19,967 bases of DNA. It comes from CAZFQG01 sp964520785 (GTDB taxonomy: Bacteria; Planctomycetota; Planctomycetia; Pirellulales; Thermoguttaceae). Positions 6,698 through 13,906 of the stretch are shown piece by piece (within the stretch, counting starts at the first letter, position 1; each line of letters starts with the position of its first letter). The notes below the pieces were generated by a model. It was not told the DNA's origin. It saw nothing but the letters and a program-made list of their open reading frames with translations, and searched no databases. The DNA lies in NCBI GenBank assembly GCA_964520785.1, contig CAZFQG010000117.1, positions 1-19,967 of the forward strand. The letters are read 5' to 3'. Position numbers and translations under genes: made by a program.

Positions 6698-8026
6698 TTA
6701 GCGTCCTCCCATCGACCGCGACGCCCGCGCCAGCTCGCGCGACTCGCGGAGGTAGGTTTCTTTGGCGGCGTCGCTGGGCAGACTCCGGAAGGGAGCGGCG
6801 CCGTATGTCGGGCTGGCCGCGACCTGCGTCGTGACGACGTTCCCTGACTGGGGATTGAGCGACACCCAGAAGTGGTTGGAGTCCTCGACGTTGTACCGCA
6901 TGTCCTCCCCCCCGTCCGGAAAGCCGTCTCCGTCGTCGTCGGTCGCCTTTTCCAGCTTGCCGATAAGAAAATGGATGATCTCGGGATTCCGGATGAATGC
7001 AAGGGGCGGGTTGGGCATCGAACTCGTGGGGGGAACGTGCGTATAGACCCCCATTACCGAACCGGTAGGCGAGAACATGATGACGATGGGGGTACGATCA
7101 TTCACCTTGGGACGGAAACTCCGGTTCGGCGAATCGAATCCCGAAAAGGTAAGGTCCACCGCCGCCAGGGCGGGGAGCTTGAGCGTATCGGCCGCGGAAG
7201 CCAGCGCCGCGAAGGAGAAGTTGCCGGAAGCGGTGTCGAGGTACGGCTGAGGCTGAATGCAAAACATCACCGGCGAAGACCACTTGCCGCCGGGGGCCGA
7301 GGGGTTGTATCCCGCCGTTCTCGGGGCGAGTGGGAAGGGGACCCGGGCCAGGGTGCCGGGTTCGAGGATAGCCGTCAACCAGAAGTTGTCGACCCAACCA
7401 TCGGTGTTGGCGTCGGTCGCGCCGACGCCGCCGAACTGGATGTATCCGTTCGCGTCGACGGGAAAATCCTTGATGGTCAGGCCGGGGTCTTCCTTGAGCG
7501 TGTACCAGGGACCCTTACCGCCGAACTGAATCTGATCGCCGTAGCGGAGGACGCCGTTCCCGAAATCGGAGACGTCGCCGGAGGCGTCGATACGGACGAG
7601 GATCTTCAAGACGATGGTTCCGTAGCGGTAGTCGGGGCCGCATCCGGTCTTCGAGTAGTAGTAGTATTGCCTGCCGCCGCCGGCGGGAAACCAGGTCCAA
7701 TCCTGGATGCGCACGACGGCGTCCTCGTTCCGGCCGCCAAAGGCCGCCGGCAGGTCGAGCTGTTCGAGTTCGCGGCAGACGCCGGGCTGGTCGGGGTCGC
7801 GGTGGAAGATGACGCCGACGGGGCGTCCGGAGGCGACCGCCTCGTTCCGCGCGGCGCACAGGTAGACATTGATGCTCCGTGCCGCCTCGCGGATGGCCCT
7901 TTCCTCCGCGGCCGGCTGCAAACGCGGGACGACCGCCACGGTCAAGAGCATCAAGATGCCGATGACCACCAGCAATTCGATCAGCGTCATGCCGGATCGG
8001 GACGGATTGTTACGGGTCGATCGCAT
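6698..8026 (-). CDS. GspH/FimT-like pseudopilin
   Basis: This 442-residue protein starts MRSTRNNPSRSG, a 12-residue basic leader ending in Gly, followed by MTLIELLVVIGILMLLTVAV. That is a canonical prepilin cleavage site with Glu at +5. The next segment (PRLQPAAEERAIREAARSI, then LCAARNEAVASGRPVGV) is characteristic of GspH/FimT, where a long helix precedes the minor-pilin head. Later parts contain DDDGDGFPDGGEDM, an Asp-rich motif like that in the giant protein. The start is uncertain: ATG 8026 has a weak ribosome site, whereas in-frame TTG 8038 has AAGGA 10 nt before it and would add four residues. ATG 7990 can be excluded because it would remove the leader. The head is far longer than in model GspH proteins. 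Repeat island 2 lies immediately upstream, so its expression may depend on that sequence. Confidence 0.85.
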   Translation of the reverse strand: MRSTRNNPSRSGMTLIELLVVIGILMLLTVAVVPRLQPAAEERAIREAARSINVYLCAARNEAVASGRPVGVIFHRDPDQPGVCRELEQLDLPAAFGGRNEDAVVRIQDWTWFPAGGGRQYYYYSKTGCGPDYRYGTIVLKILVRIDASGDVSDFGNGVLRYGDQIQFGGKGPWYTLKEDPGLTIKDFPVDANGYIQFGGVGATDANTDGWVDNFWLTAILEPGTLARVPFPLAPRTAGYNPSAPGGKWSSPVMFCIQPQPYLDTASGNFSFAALASAADTLKLPALAAVDLTFSGFDSPNRSFRPKVNDRTPIVIMFSPTGSVMGVYTHVPPTSSMPNPPLAFIRNPEIIHFLIGKLEKATDDDGDGFPDGGEDMRYNVEDSNHFWVSLNPQSGNVVTTQVAASPTYGAAPFRSLPSDAAKETYLRESRELARASRSMGGR

Positions 8027-8068
8027 GAGATTCGTCAATCGGGGATCATCCTTCGCGTTTCTCGTATT

Positions 8069-8088
8069 CCTAGGGCTGACGCCCCAGG
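8069..8088 (+). repeat. Palindrome A, slightly degraded copy
   Basis: CCTAGGGCTGACGCCCCAGG differs from the other copies by one T-to-C change in the right arm, which breaks one stem pair. It lies about 30-40 nt upstream of the GspH-like start, as copy 1 lies just upstream of the giant gene. Confidence 0.85.
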
Positions 8089-8091
8089 ATC

Positions 8092-8175
8092 CATGGTCGG
8101 CGGTAAATTCGGGAGCCCCAAGGGGGCGAAATGCGTTTGGTGATTGGGTGGTTCGGGCGTGGCGCCCCGTTGGGG
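8092..8175 (+). repeat. Hairpin pair D3
   Basis: This third D unit has hairpins GCCCC-AAG-GGGGC at 8115-8127 and GCCCC-GTT-GGGGC at 8164-8176. The segment between the hairpins differs in length and sequence from D1 and D2, so the hairpins and their edges are what is conserved. Confidence 0.8.
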
Positions 8176-8204
8176 CTCGATAAGCGTTTTGCGTCTTTCG
8201 TGTT

Positions 8205-8224
8205 CCTAGGGCTGACGCCCTAGG
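8205..8224 (+). repeat. Palindrome A, copy 5, ending at the assembly gap
   Basis: CCTAGGGCTGACGCCCTAGG. The N run starts at the very next base, exactly where a 39-bp unit would be expected to begin. Confidence 0.9.
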
Positions 8225-8324
8225 NNNNNNNNNNNNNNNNNNNNNNNNNNNNNNNNNNNNNNNNNNNNNNNNNNNNNNNNNNNNNNNNNNNNNNNNNNNN
8301 NNNNNNNNNNNNNNNNNNNNNNNN
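8225..8324. other. Assembly gap (100 N)
   Basis: Exactly one hundred N, a conventional scaffold-gap size, so the true length is unknown. Sequence resumes with CTATTTCTTGG, the first bases of a 39-bp unit. The gap therefore most likely replaces additional repeat units, possibly more. Confidence 0.95.
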
Positions 8325-8441
8325 CTATTTCTTGGCGCCCTCTTCGAGGGCTCTTAATGAAGGCTATTTCTTGGCGCCCTCTTCGAGGGCTCTTAATGAA
8401 GGCTATTTCTTGGCGCCCGCGTTGGGGGCTATCAATGAAGG
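8325..8441 (+). repeat. 39-bp tandem repeat array 3 (three visible units)
   Basis: Units run 8325-8363, 8364-8402 and 8403-8441. The first two are identical and carry GCCCTC-TTC-GAGGGC. The third has GCCCGC-GTT-GGGGGC, with one mismatched pair. The array ends 14 nt before the stop codon of the second GspG-like gene. The unit count is a minimum because of the preceding gap. Confidence 0.9.
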
Positions 8442-8455
8442 CCACGGGCCTTTGT

Positions 8456-9487
8456 TCACATGCCGGATTGGTGATTATGGATGTTGTCTTGGTGGTCGAG
8501 CCGGCCGTTTGGGCCTCGGCCGGTGAAGACGTCGTCGCCGTCCAGGGGCGCGCCGATTTGTCGTGGTGGCGAGTTGCCGTCCTGAGCGTACGGGTCGATC
8601 ATTCCCGAGGTCAGTTTGTAAGCGTAGGTTGCGCCCCCTTCCGTACCGATATTGATATCGTAGATTCCGTCCGGACCGGCGGAATAGATCAACGGAACGA
8701 GCCGGTACGCGAACGCGTTGTAGACGCCCAGCGCGTCGAACGGATCGTTATCCTTGCTCGGGTCGCCGGTTTGGAACGCCGAGTCGGCTCCGTTGGCGGG
8801 GATGAATCCCGCGGGCCACCGCAAAAAGCGGATGGGCCGGCCCCAGGCGTCGTGGAACTCCATGAGACCGTCGCCGTCGTGATCGCCGATCTCATTCGAC
8901 CGGAATTGCTCGGCATTTTCGGGGTCTTGCATGACGATCAGGTACAGAAGCTCCGCCGACGCGTGCCGGTTGATCAGGGCGTAGGCCTCCGAGGGATCCA
9001 GGCTCGACGCGGCGTCGTACAGCTTGCGGTAGAAGTACACATTCGCCGAGGGGGTGGAATCGATCAACAAGCGGGGCGAGGGAGCCGAGTCCGGCGGCAT
9101 AAGCGTTCCGCTGGAGCGGAAGTTCGTCCAATTCGCCGCGCCGGTCACGTCGGTCCACCGGTCCGGCATCTCCATCCGCATCAAGTCGCGGAGGCAATTC
9201 ACGCGATCACCGGCCCTCTGCAAACGGGTCCGCGTCTTGGGACTCGCGCCCAGCAGTGTATAATCGGGTTGGGGTACCCGGCGCGTCCGGTACTCCGCCA
9301 TTCGCCGCATAAGGATGCGGTGGATCTTGGCGACGGTCCCTTTCGTTTGGTTTTCTCGCGCCGAATGCTGGGCCGCGGAGACGGCGCCGAAGACCAACCC
9401 GGCCAACATGCCGATGACCACGACGACCACCAGCAGTTCGACCAGCGTAAAACCGCGGCGCGCTGGAACGTGCGTGGCGGAAATCAT
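8456..9487 (-). CDS. GspG-like pseudopilin, second copy
   Basis: This 343-residue protein has a 12-residue leader ending RRG, then FTLVELLVVVVVIGMLAG, a textbook type IV prepilin cleavage site with Glu at +5 and a hydrophobic spine helix. The following helix (SARENQTKGTVAKIHRIL) matches the GspG/PilE style. Near the C-terminus is DHDGDGLMEFHDAWGRPIRF; DxWGxPI/Y is the typical end motif of major pseudopilins, and the Asp cluster may bind calcium. Start ATG 9487 overlaps the preceding gene's stop as ATGA, indicating translational coupling. Classical GspG is about 140 residues, so most of the extra length lies between helix and end motif. It is probably a paralogue of its upstream neighbour, with which it shares layout more than sequence. 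Repeat island 2 begins right after its stop. Confidence 0.87.
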   Translation of the reverse strand: MISATHVPARRGFTLVELLVVVVVIGMLAGLVFGAVSAAQHSARENQTKGTVAKIHRILMRRMAEYRTRRVPQPDYTLLGASPKTRTRLQRAGDRVNCLRDLMRMEMPDRWTDVTGAANWTNFRSSGTLMPPDSAPSPRLLIDSTPSANVYFYRKLYDAASSLDPSEAYALINRHASAELLYLIVMQDPENAEQFRSNEIGDHDGDGLMEFHDAWGRPIRFLRWPAGFIPANGADSAFQTGDPSKDNDPFDALGVYNAFAYRLVPLIYSAGPDGIYDINIGTEGGATYAYKLTSGMIDPYAQDGNSPPRQIGAPLDGDDVFTGRGPNGRLDHQDNIHNHQSGM

Positions 9488-10602
9488 GGCATTTCGTCCT
9501 CGATCTGTCCGGGCAGGAAGTTCGTCAAGTTGTCGTAATCCGCGTCCATCAATCCCCATCCCGCCGCGAGGTCTTCGCGGTCTTTCGAAGGGGTGAAGCG
9601 GAACGTGGCCGGGTTGCTTGGGTTGGCCACTTCTCCGTAGATTCCGTCGAGTCCGGCGCAGAGAACCTGCACGCCGGTCGGCTTGTGCCACTGGCGGATG
9701 TGCGCCGTCGTGCCGCCGGGCGAGCCTTCGAAGCTGTTGCGGTTCCCCGCCTGCCACGCCTCCTCTAAATAGGGGGCGGCGACATCCTTGTCTCCCCCGG
9801 CCGGCGCGTTCAGAACCCTGCTCATGGAAAAATAGAGCGGCATTATGCTCGTCGCGCCTGATCCGCCGCTGACGGCGTATTCCATCTTCCCGCTGGCCGC
9901 GTCGCGGCGGGCCCGGAAGTAGACGTACGGCGTTTGGGTGCGTTCGGGAATGTAATGATAGAACGGATAGTTGTCTTTGTTCCCGATCTTTTCGGCGCAA
10001 ACCAACCGTGTCTCGTCGAATGCGAGCGGCTTGGGTTTGCGGCTGGCGGCCGGGTTGGCGTCAAAAGGATTGCGCGGATTCGCGGCGAATCCCATCAGTT
10101 TCGTCGAGGAATCGGTTCCGGAATCCGCCGGTACCCCTCCCAACCAAAACGGGATCGCCGTGGCCGGGTTGAGGTACGCATCCAGATCCGAGTAGTTTCC
10201 CCCGGAGAAGCTGTTGGGGAGATAGCCCATGGATACCAGGTCGGCGATGAAGCGACCGAAGGCATCCGAGCCGGTATTGCCGGAGACGCTCCCCGGTCGG
10301 TAATTCGGAAACGCCTTGCGAAGGTGCCGCACCACTTCCGCCCGCGCGGCGACCCCCACGGTATCATTCCGCTCGACGCCGAAGAAGTCGGGGGGGAAGT
10401 CGCCATTCTTTTCCTTGTAGGCGTTCATGGCTGCTTCGATCTGGTCGATTTCAATGCGGATGGAGGCGATGATGGCGGCCTTCCTCGCGGCGATCGCGGC
10501 GGTGGTGATCAACCCCGCCAGGATACCGATAATGAGAATGACGGTGAGCAGTTCCACGAGCGTAAAACCGGCCGGCCGGCGGCGGATGAGTTGGGAATTC
10601 AT
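9484..10602 (-). CDS. GspG-like pseudopilin, first copy
   Basis: This 372-residue protein begins MNSQLIRRRPAG, then FTLVELLTVILIIGILAG, a prepilin cleavage site after Gly12 with Glu at +5. The next helix (IRIEIDQIEAAMNAYKEKNG, followed by DFPPDFFG) is the signature GspG region, where Y-K-x-x-N-G-x-F/Y-P precedes the head domain. It is expected to be cleaved by prepilin peptidase and to polymerise into a pseudopilus. Start ATG 10602 has GGAGA 7 nt upstream; the frame continues upstream but with non-pilin sequence. The C-terminal part has GWGLMDADYDNLTNFLPG. The head is unusually long. The stop overlaps the next pseudopilin start by 4 nt. The 128 nt before it contain a tandem GACCGGCCGC (10671-10690) but no obvious promoter. 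Confidence 0.88.
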   Translation of the reverse strand: MNSQLIRRRPAGFTLVELLTVILIIGILAGLITTAAIAARKAAIIASIRIEIDQIEAAMNAYKEKNGDFPPDFFGVERNDTVGVAARAEVVRHLRKAFPNYRPGSVSGNTGSDAFGRFIADLVSMGYLPNSFSGGNYSDLDAYLNPATAIPFWLGGVPADSGTDSSTKLMGFAANPRNPFDANPAASRKPKPLAFDETRLVCAEKIGNKDNYPFYHYIPERTQTPYVYFRARRDAASGKMEYAVSGGSGATSIMPLYFSMSRVLNAPAGGDKDVAAPYLEEAWQAGNRNSFEGSPGGTTAHIRQWHKPTGVQVLCAGLDGIYGEVANPSNPATFRFTPSKDREDLAAGWGLMDADYDNLTNFLPGQIEDEMP

Positions 10603-10730
10603 GGTTCGTCTCCGATGGCGACAGGACGCCGAAACGTGGTTGCGCGTTTGGCCGGTGACCCGCGCGGGCGGACCGGCCGCGACCGGCCGCGGGCGGAATC
10701 CTTGCCCGCGTGTTCGGCCGCTTTCGCGTA

Positions 10731-12062
10731 TCAAGTCAATTCTTCAATGATCGAAATCAGGGGCAAAAACAACGAGATGACGATGAAGCCGACCATGACG
10801 CCGAGGATGATGATGAGGAGGGGCTCCATCAGGCTCATGAGGCTTTCGGTGATGACGGCGACCTCTTCGTCGTACGTGTCGGCCACTTTGTAAAGCATCG
10901 TATCGAGTTCTCCCGTCTCCTCGCCGACGTCGACCATGTTGACGACGAGGTCGTCGAGTATCGGCTGGTTCATGCGGAAGACGTACATCAGCGCGCCGAT
11001 GGGACCGGCGATGAAGAACATCCAGAAGAACAGCGCCATGGGGTGAAAGGCGGGTCGCGCGTTTTCCTTCATCGGCTGCGCGATCGATTCCCCTTCGCGG
11101 ATCGCCTCCCAGACCTTCTGGTACATCGTTTCGAACATCGCGTTTCCGGCGGTTTCCTTGGTGATGTTCAGCGCTTCGAGGATCGGCACGCCGGAGGAGA
11201 CGAGCGTCCCGAGCGTCCGCGTCGTCCGCGCGACGATGTTTTTTTCGACGAGGGGCCCGAAAATGGGCATCTTGATGAGGAAGAGGTCGAAGCCCTCGCG
11301 GCCGTAGGCGAACTTGCGGGTGAGCTTGACGAAGAGCCAAATTCCGACGGGAATACCGGGAATGAGGTACCAGTAGGAGTACGTCGTTTCGGAAACGAAG
11401 ATGAGGGTCTTCGTCATGGCCGGAAGTTCGAGTTCGAAATCGTCGAATATCTTCTGGAACTCCGGCACGATGCGGAGCATGATGAAGACCAGAATGCCGA
11501 CGGCGAACGAAATGACGGCGATCGGGTAGGTGAGGGCGCCTTTGATTTTTCGTTTGAGGGCCTCGGACCGCTCCTTGAACTCGGCCAGACGTTGGAGGAT
11601 GATTTCGAGGGCACCGCCCGCCTCCCCGGCCTTGATCATGTTGACGTAGAGGCGGTCGAAGGCCTTGGGGCACTTGGCCATCGCCTCGGAAAGCGTGGAC
11701 CCGGCCTCGATCTCCTCGCAAACGTCGATGAGGCTGTTCTTGAGCGCGCCGGGCTTCTGCTGATCTTGCAGGATGTGGAGGCTTCGCAAGATGGGGAGTC
11801 CGGCGTCTTGCAGGATGGACAACTGCCGGGTAAAGGTACACAGGGCCTTCGACTTGACCTTTCCCATGGAGAAGGTCTTTCCCCTCCCCTTTCCCGACTT
11901 TTTCTCGGCGGCCGTTTTGCGGACCCGCTTCTCCTGGATTTTCGTCGGAAAATAGCCCATCTGCCGAATCGTCGCTTGGGCTTCATCCTCCGTCGGCGCA
12001 TCGACTACGTCCCGGATTTCATTACCTTCCGGGTCCATCGCTTCGAATTGATAGGTCGGCAT
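10731..12062 (-). CDS. PilC/GspF inner-membrane platform protein
   Basis: This 443-residue polytopic protein anchors the ATPases and the growing (pseudo)pilus in the inner membrane. It begins MPTYQFEAMDPEGNEI, the usual GspF/PilC opening. Two T2SSF domains follow: about residues 73-196 (FTRQLSILQDAGLPILRSL, then MIKAGEAGGALEIIL) and about 276-435 (TLGTLVSSGVPILEALNI, then VDVGEETGELDTML). Membrane segments are near 177-199, 231-247 and 413-435. Between the parts of the second domain there is an additional hydrophobic stretch, about residues 337-365, absent from model PilC proteins, which typically have three membrane helices. ATG 12062 has only a weak AGG 8 nt upstream, and it lies 59 nt beyond the GspE stop, after a perfect palindrome. 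It is co-directional with the ATPases and pseudopilins. Confidence 0.93.
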   Translation of the reverse strand: MPTYQFEAMDPEGNEIRDVVDAPTEDEAQATIRQMGYFPTKIQEKRVRKTAAEKKSGKGRGKTFSMGKVKSKALCTFTRQLSILQDAGLPILRSLHILQDQQKPGALKNSLIDVCEEIEAGSTLSEAMAKCPKAFDRLYVNMIKAGEAGGALEIILQRLAEFKERSEALKRKIKGALTYPIAVISFAVGILVFIMLRIVPEFQKIFDDFELELPAMTKTLIFVSETTYSYWYLIPGIPVGIWLFVKLTRKFAYGREGFDLFLIKMPIFGPLVEKNIVARTTRTLGTLVSSGVPILEALNITKETAGNAMFETMYQKVWEAIREGESIAQPMKENARPAFHPMALFFWMFFIAGPIGALMYVFRMNQPILDDLVVNMVDVGEETGELDTMLYKVADTYDEEVAVITESLMSLMEPLLIIILGVMVGFIVISLFLPLISIIEELT

Positions 12063-12101
12063 GACTGAACCTGTAGTATGGGAAAGGGGGGTATTTTCGC
12101 G

Positions 12102-12121
12102 ACGGGCGCCGCGGCGCCCGT
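12102..12121. repeat. Perfect 20-bp palindrome between the ATPase and platform genes
   Basis: ACGGGCGCCGCGGCGCCCGT reads the same on both strands and starts at the base after the ATPase stop codon. As RNA it would form a very GC-rich hairpin. No U-run follows on the minus strand (CGCGAAAATACC), so it is not a standard terminator. Attenuation or protection of the mRNA end is possible. It is unrelated in sequence to palindrome A. Confidence 0.75.
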
Positions 12122-13840
12122 TTATTCGTCTCTGACGGTTTCTCGGACGGCTTCCTCGATGGTGGTGACTCCGCCGAATACCTTCTCCAGCCCGGAGATG
12201 CGGAGCGTCCGCATTCCTTGCTTGACGGCGGACTCGCGTAGTTGCTGGGTGGAAGCGCCCGCGTTGATCAATTCTCGCAGTGTATCGTTGAGCTGGAGGT
12301 ATTCGAAGATTCCCGTTCGTCCCTTGAAGCCGGTATTGTTGCACGACTCGCAGCCGCGGCCGCGGTAAAAGGTTTTTCCGATGACGTCGTCCGGCGTCAA
12401 GTCGAGCTGGGCCAAGGTGTCGACGCTGGGCATCGTCTCTTCACGGCAGTGGGGGCATATCTTCCGGACGAGCCGCTGGGCGAGAACCGATTCGAGGGTG
12501 GCCGAAAGGAGAAACGGCGGAACGCCCATGTCGCGTAACCGCGTGACGGTGCTCGGCGCGTCGTTCGTGTGGAGCGTGCTGAAAACGAGGTGGCCGGTCA
12601 GTGAAGCCTGAACGGCGATCTCGGCCGTCTCCAAGTCGCGGATTTCGCCGACGAAGATCCGATCCGGGTCCTGCCGCAGGATCGACCGCAGACACTGGGC
12701 GAACGTGTTGCCGATTCCCTCGTCGATGGGAATCTGGACGACTCCGTCGAGATCGTATTCGACCGGATCCTCGGTGGTGATGAGTTTGTCCTCGATGGTG
12801 TTCAGCTCGGTCAGCCCGGCGTAGACGGTCGTCGTCTTGCCGGACCCGGTCGGCCCGGTCACGAGGATGATTCCGTTGGGTTTCTCGATGTCTTTCCGAA
12901 ACAGGGCCAGCGTAGTGGGGTCCATTCCCACTACTTCGAGGTCGAGCATGACGACCGAGCGGTCGAGGATACGGCAGACGACGCTCTCGCCGAACATCGT
13001 GGGGAGGACGCTCACCCGCATGTCGATCGGGAGTCCCCCGACGCTGAGCTGAATCCGGCCGTCCTGCGGGAGTCGCCGTTCGGCGATGTCGAGGTTCGCC
13101 ATGACCTTGATCCGCGTGGTGATGGCGAAGGCGAGGTGCCGCGGCGGCGGAACCATTTCGTACAAGATGCCGTCGGCGCGAATGCGGATTTTGAATTCGG
13201 TCTCGAACGGTTCGAAGTGGAGGTCGCTCGCCTGGTCGCGAATGGCGAGCAGGAAGACCATGTTGAGGAGCTTTCGGACCGGGGCGCTGTCGGCCATCGC
13301 CTCGACGCTGGTCAGGTCGATTTTATCGCTTTTTTCCAGCGCGGCGGCGGCGGCGGCGAGATCGGCGTCCTCCTCGATATCGGAGATGAGCGACTCGACG
13401 CTTTCCCCGGAGACCGCGTAGTAGCGTTCCAGGGCCTTTTCGACGTCCTTGTCCGTCGTCACGACGGAACGGATCTCGTACCCCAGGAAGCTCCGCAATT
13501 CGTCCAGGATGGAGAGCTTCTGCGGCTGGCTCGTCGCCACGGTGAGCACCCCGTCCTTGAAACTCACCGGGATCACGCGGTAGAGCTGGGCCATCGGCTC
13601 ATTCACGTAGTTGAGGACCTCCGGCGGAACGACGACGTCGGCCAGATGGACGATCGGCAGATTCATCTGCTCGGCGAGGGCCTGGGCGAGCTGTCCGTCG
13701 TTGATCAGACCGAGGCTGATGGCGATCTGGCCGAGCAGTTCGTCGGGGCGCTGCTGCTGCTCGTCGAGGAGCATGTCGAGCTGGTCCTCGTCGATGAAGC
13801 CGAGGTCCACCATGATTTGGCCGATCTTCCGAATTGCCAT
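12122..13840 (-). CDS. GspE/PilB-like assembly ATPase (downstream copy)
   Basis: This 572-residue secretion ATPase drives pilin polymerisation from the cytoplasmic face. The N-terminal GspE-N/MshEN-type domain spans about residues 1-140 (IGQIMVDLGFIDEDQLDMLL). The motor core has Walker A GPTGSGKT (329-336), Asp box TTEDPVEY, Walker B IFVGEI (395-400) and His box STLHTND (421-427). A four-cysteine zinc site is intact: C462, C465, C497 and C500. LRQDPDRIFVGEIRD is the standard family sequence. The length is normal for GspE/PilB. ATG 13840 has a modest AGAGAG upstream. It lies 66 nt after pilT and before pilC, so it is probably in one operon with them. PilB and GspE cannot be separated by motifs alone; pairing with PilT favours PilB. 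Confidence 0.93.
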   Translation of the reverse strand: MAIRKIGQIMVDLGFIDEDQLDMLLDEQQQRPDELLGQIAISLGLINDGQLAQALAEQMNLPIVHLADVVVPPEVLNYVNEPMAQLYRVIPVSFKDGVLTVATSQPQKLSILDELRSFLGYEIRSVVTTDKDVEKALERYYAVSGESVESLISDIEEDADLAAAAAALEKSDKIDLTSVEAMADSAPVRKLLNMVFLLAIRDQASDLHFEPFETEFKIRIRADGILYEMVPPPRHLAFAITTRIKVMANLDIAERRLPQDGRIQLSVGGLPIDMRVSVLPTMFGESVVCRILDRSVVMLDLEVVGMDPTTLALFRKDIEKPNGIILVTGPTGSGKTTTVYAGLTELNTIEDKLITTEDPVEYDLDGVVQIPIDEGIGNTFAQCLRSILRQDPDRIFVGEIRDLETAEIAVQASLTGHLVFSTLHTNDAPSTVTRLRDMGVPPFLLSATLESVLAQRLVRKICPHCREETMPSVDTLAQLDLTPDDVIGKTFYRGRGCESCNNTGFKGRTGIFEYLQLNDTLRELINAGASTQQLRESAVKQGMRTLRISGLEKVFGGVTTIEEAVRETVRDE

Positions 13841-13906
13841 GAGTCTCTCTTCGAAAAGGGTGAAAAGTGGGATCCGGCCGTTTGCCGGGCGCCGTTCGGC
13901 GGAATA

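Larger units (their letters stand above)
8039..8455. repeat. Repeat island 2: palindrome mosaic without visible transposase
   Basis: This fills the gap between the second GspG-like stop (8456) and the GspH-like start. The order is palindrome A (8069-8088), hairpin pair D3 (8092-8175), trailer, palindrome A (8205-8224), assembly gap (8225-8324), and three 39-bp units (8325-8441). It repeats the right half of island 1 (D2, trailer, A, array) in the same orientation and position relative to neighbouring genes. The gap prevents saying whether a transposase copy is truly absent. Confidence 0.85.

Noticed and set aside
12063..12121. Intrinsic terminator ending the ATPase transcript
   Set aside because: The hairpin is strong but no U-tract follows on the minus strand, and the next gene belongs to the same machine. 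It is kept as a palindrome only.
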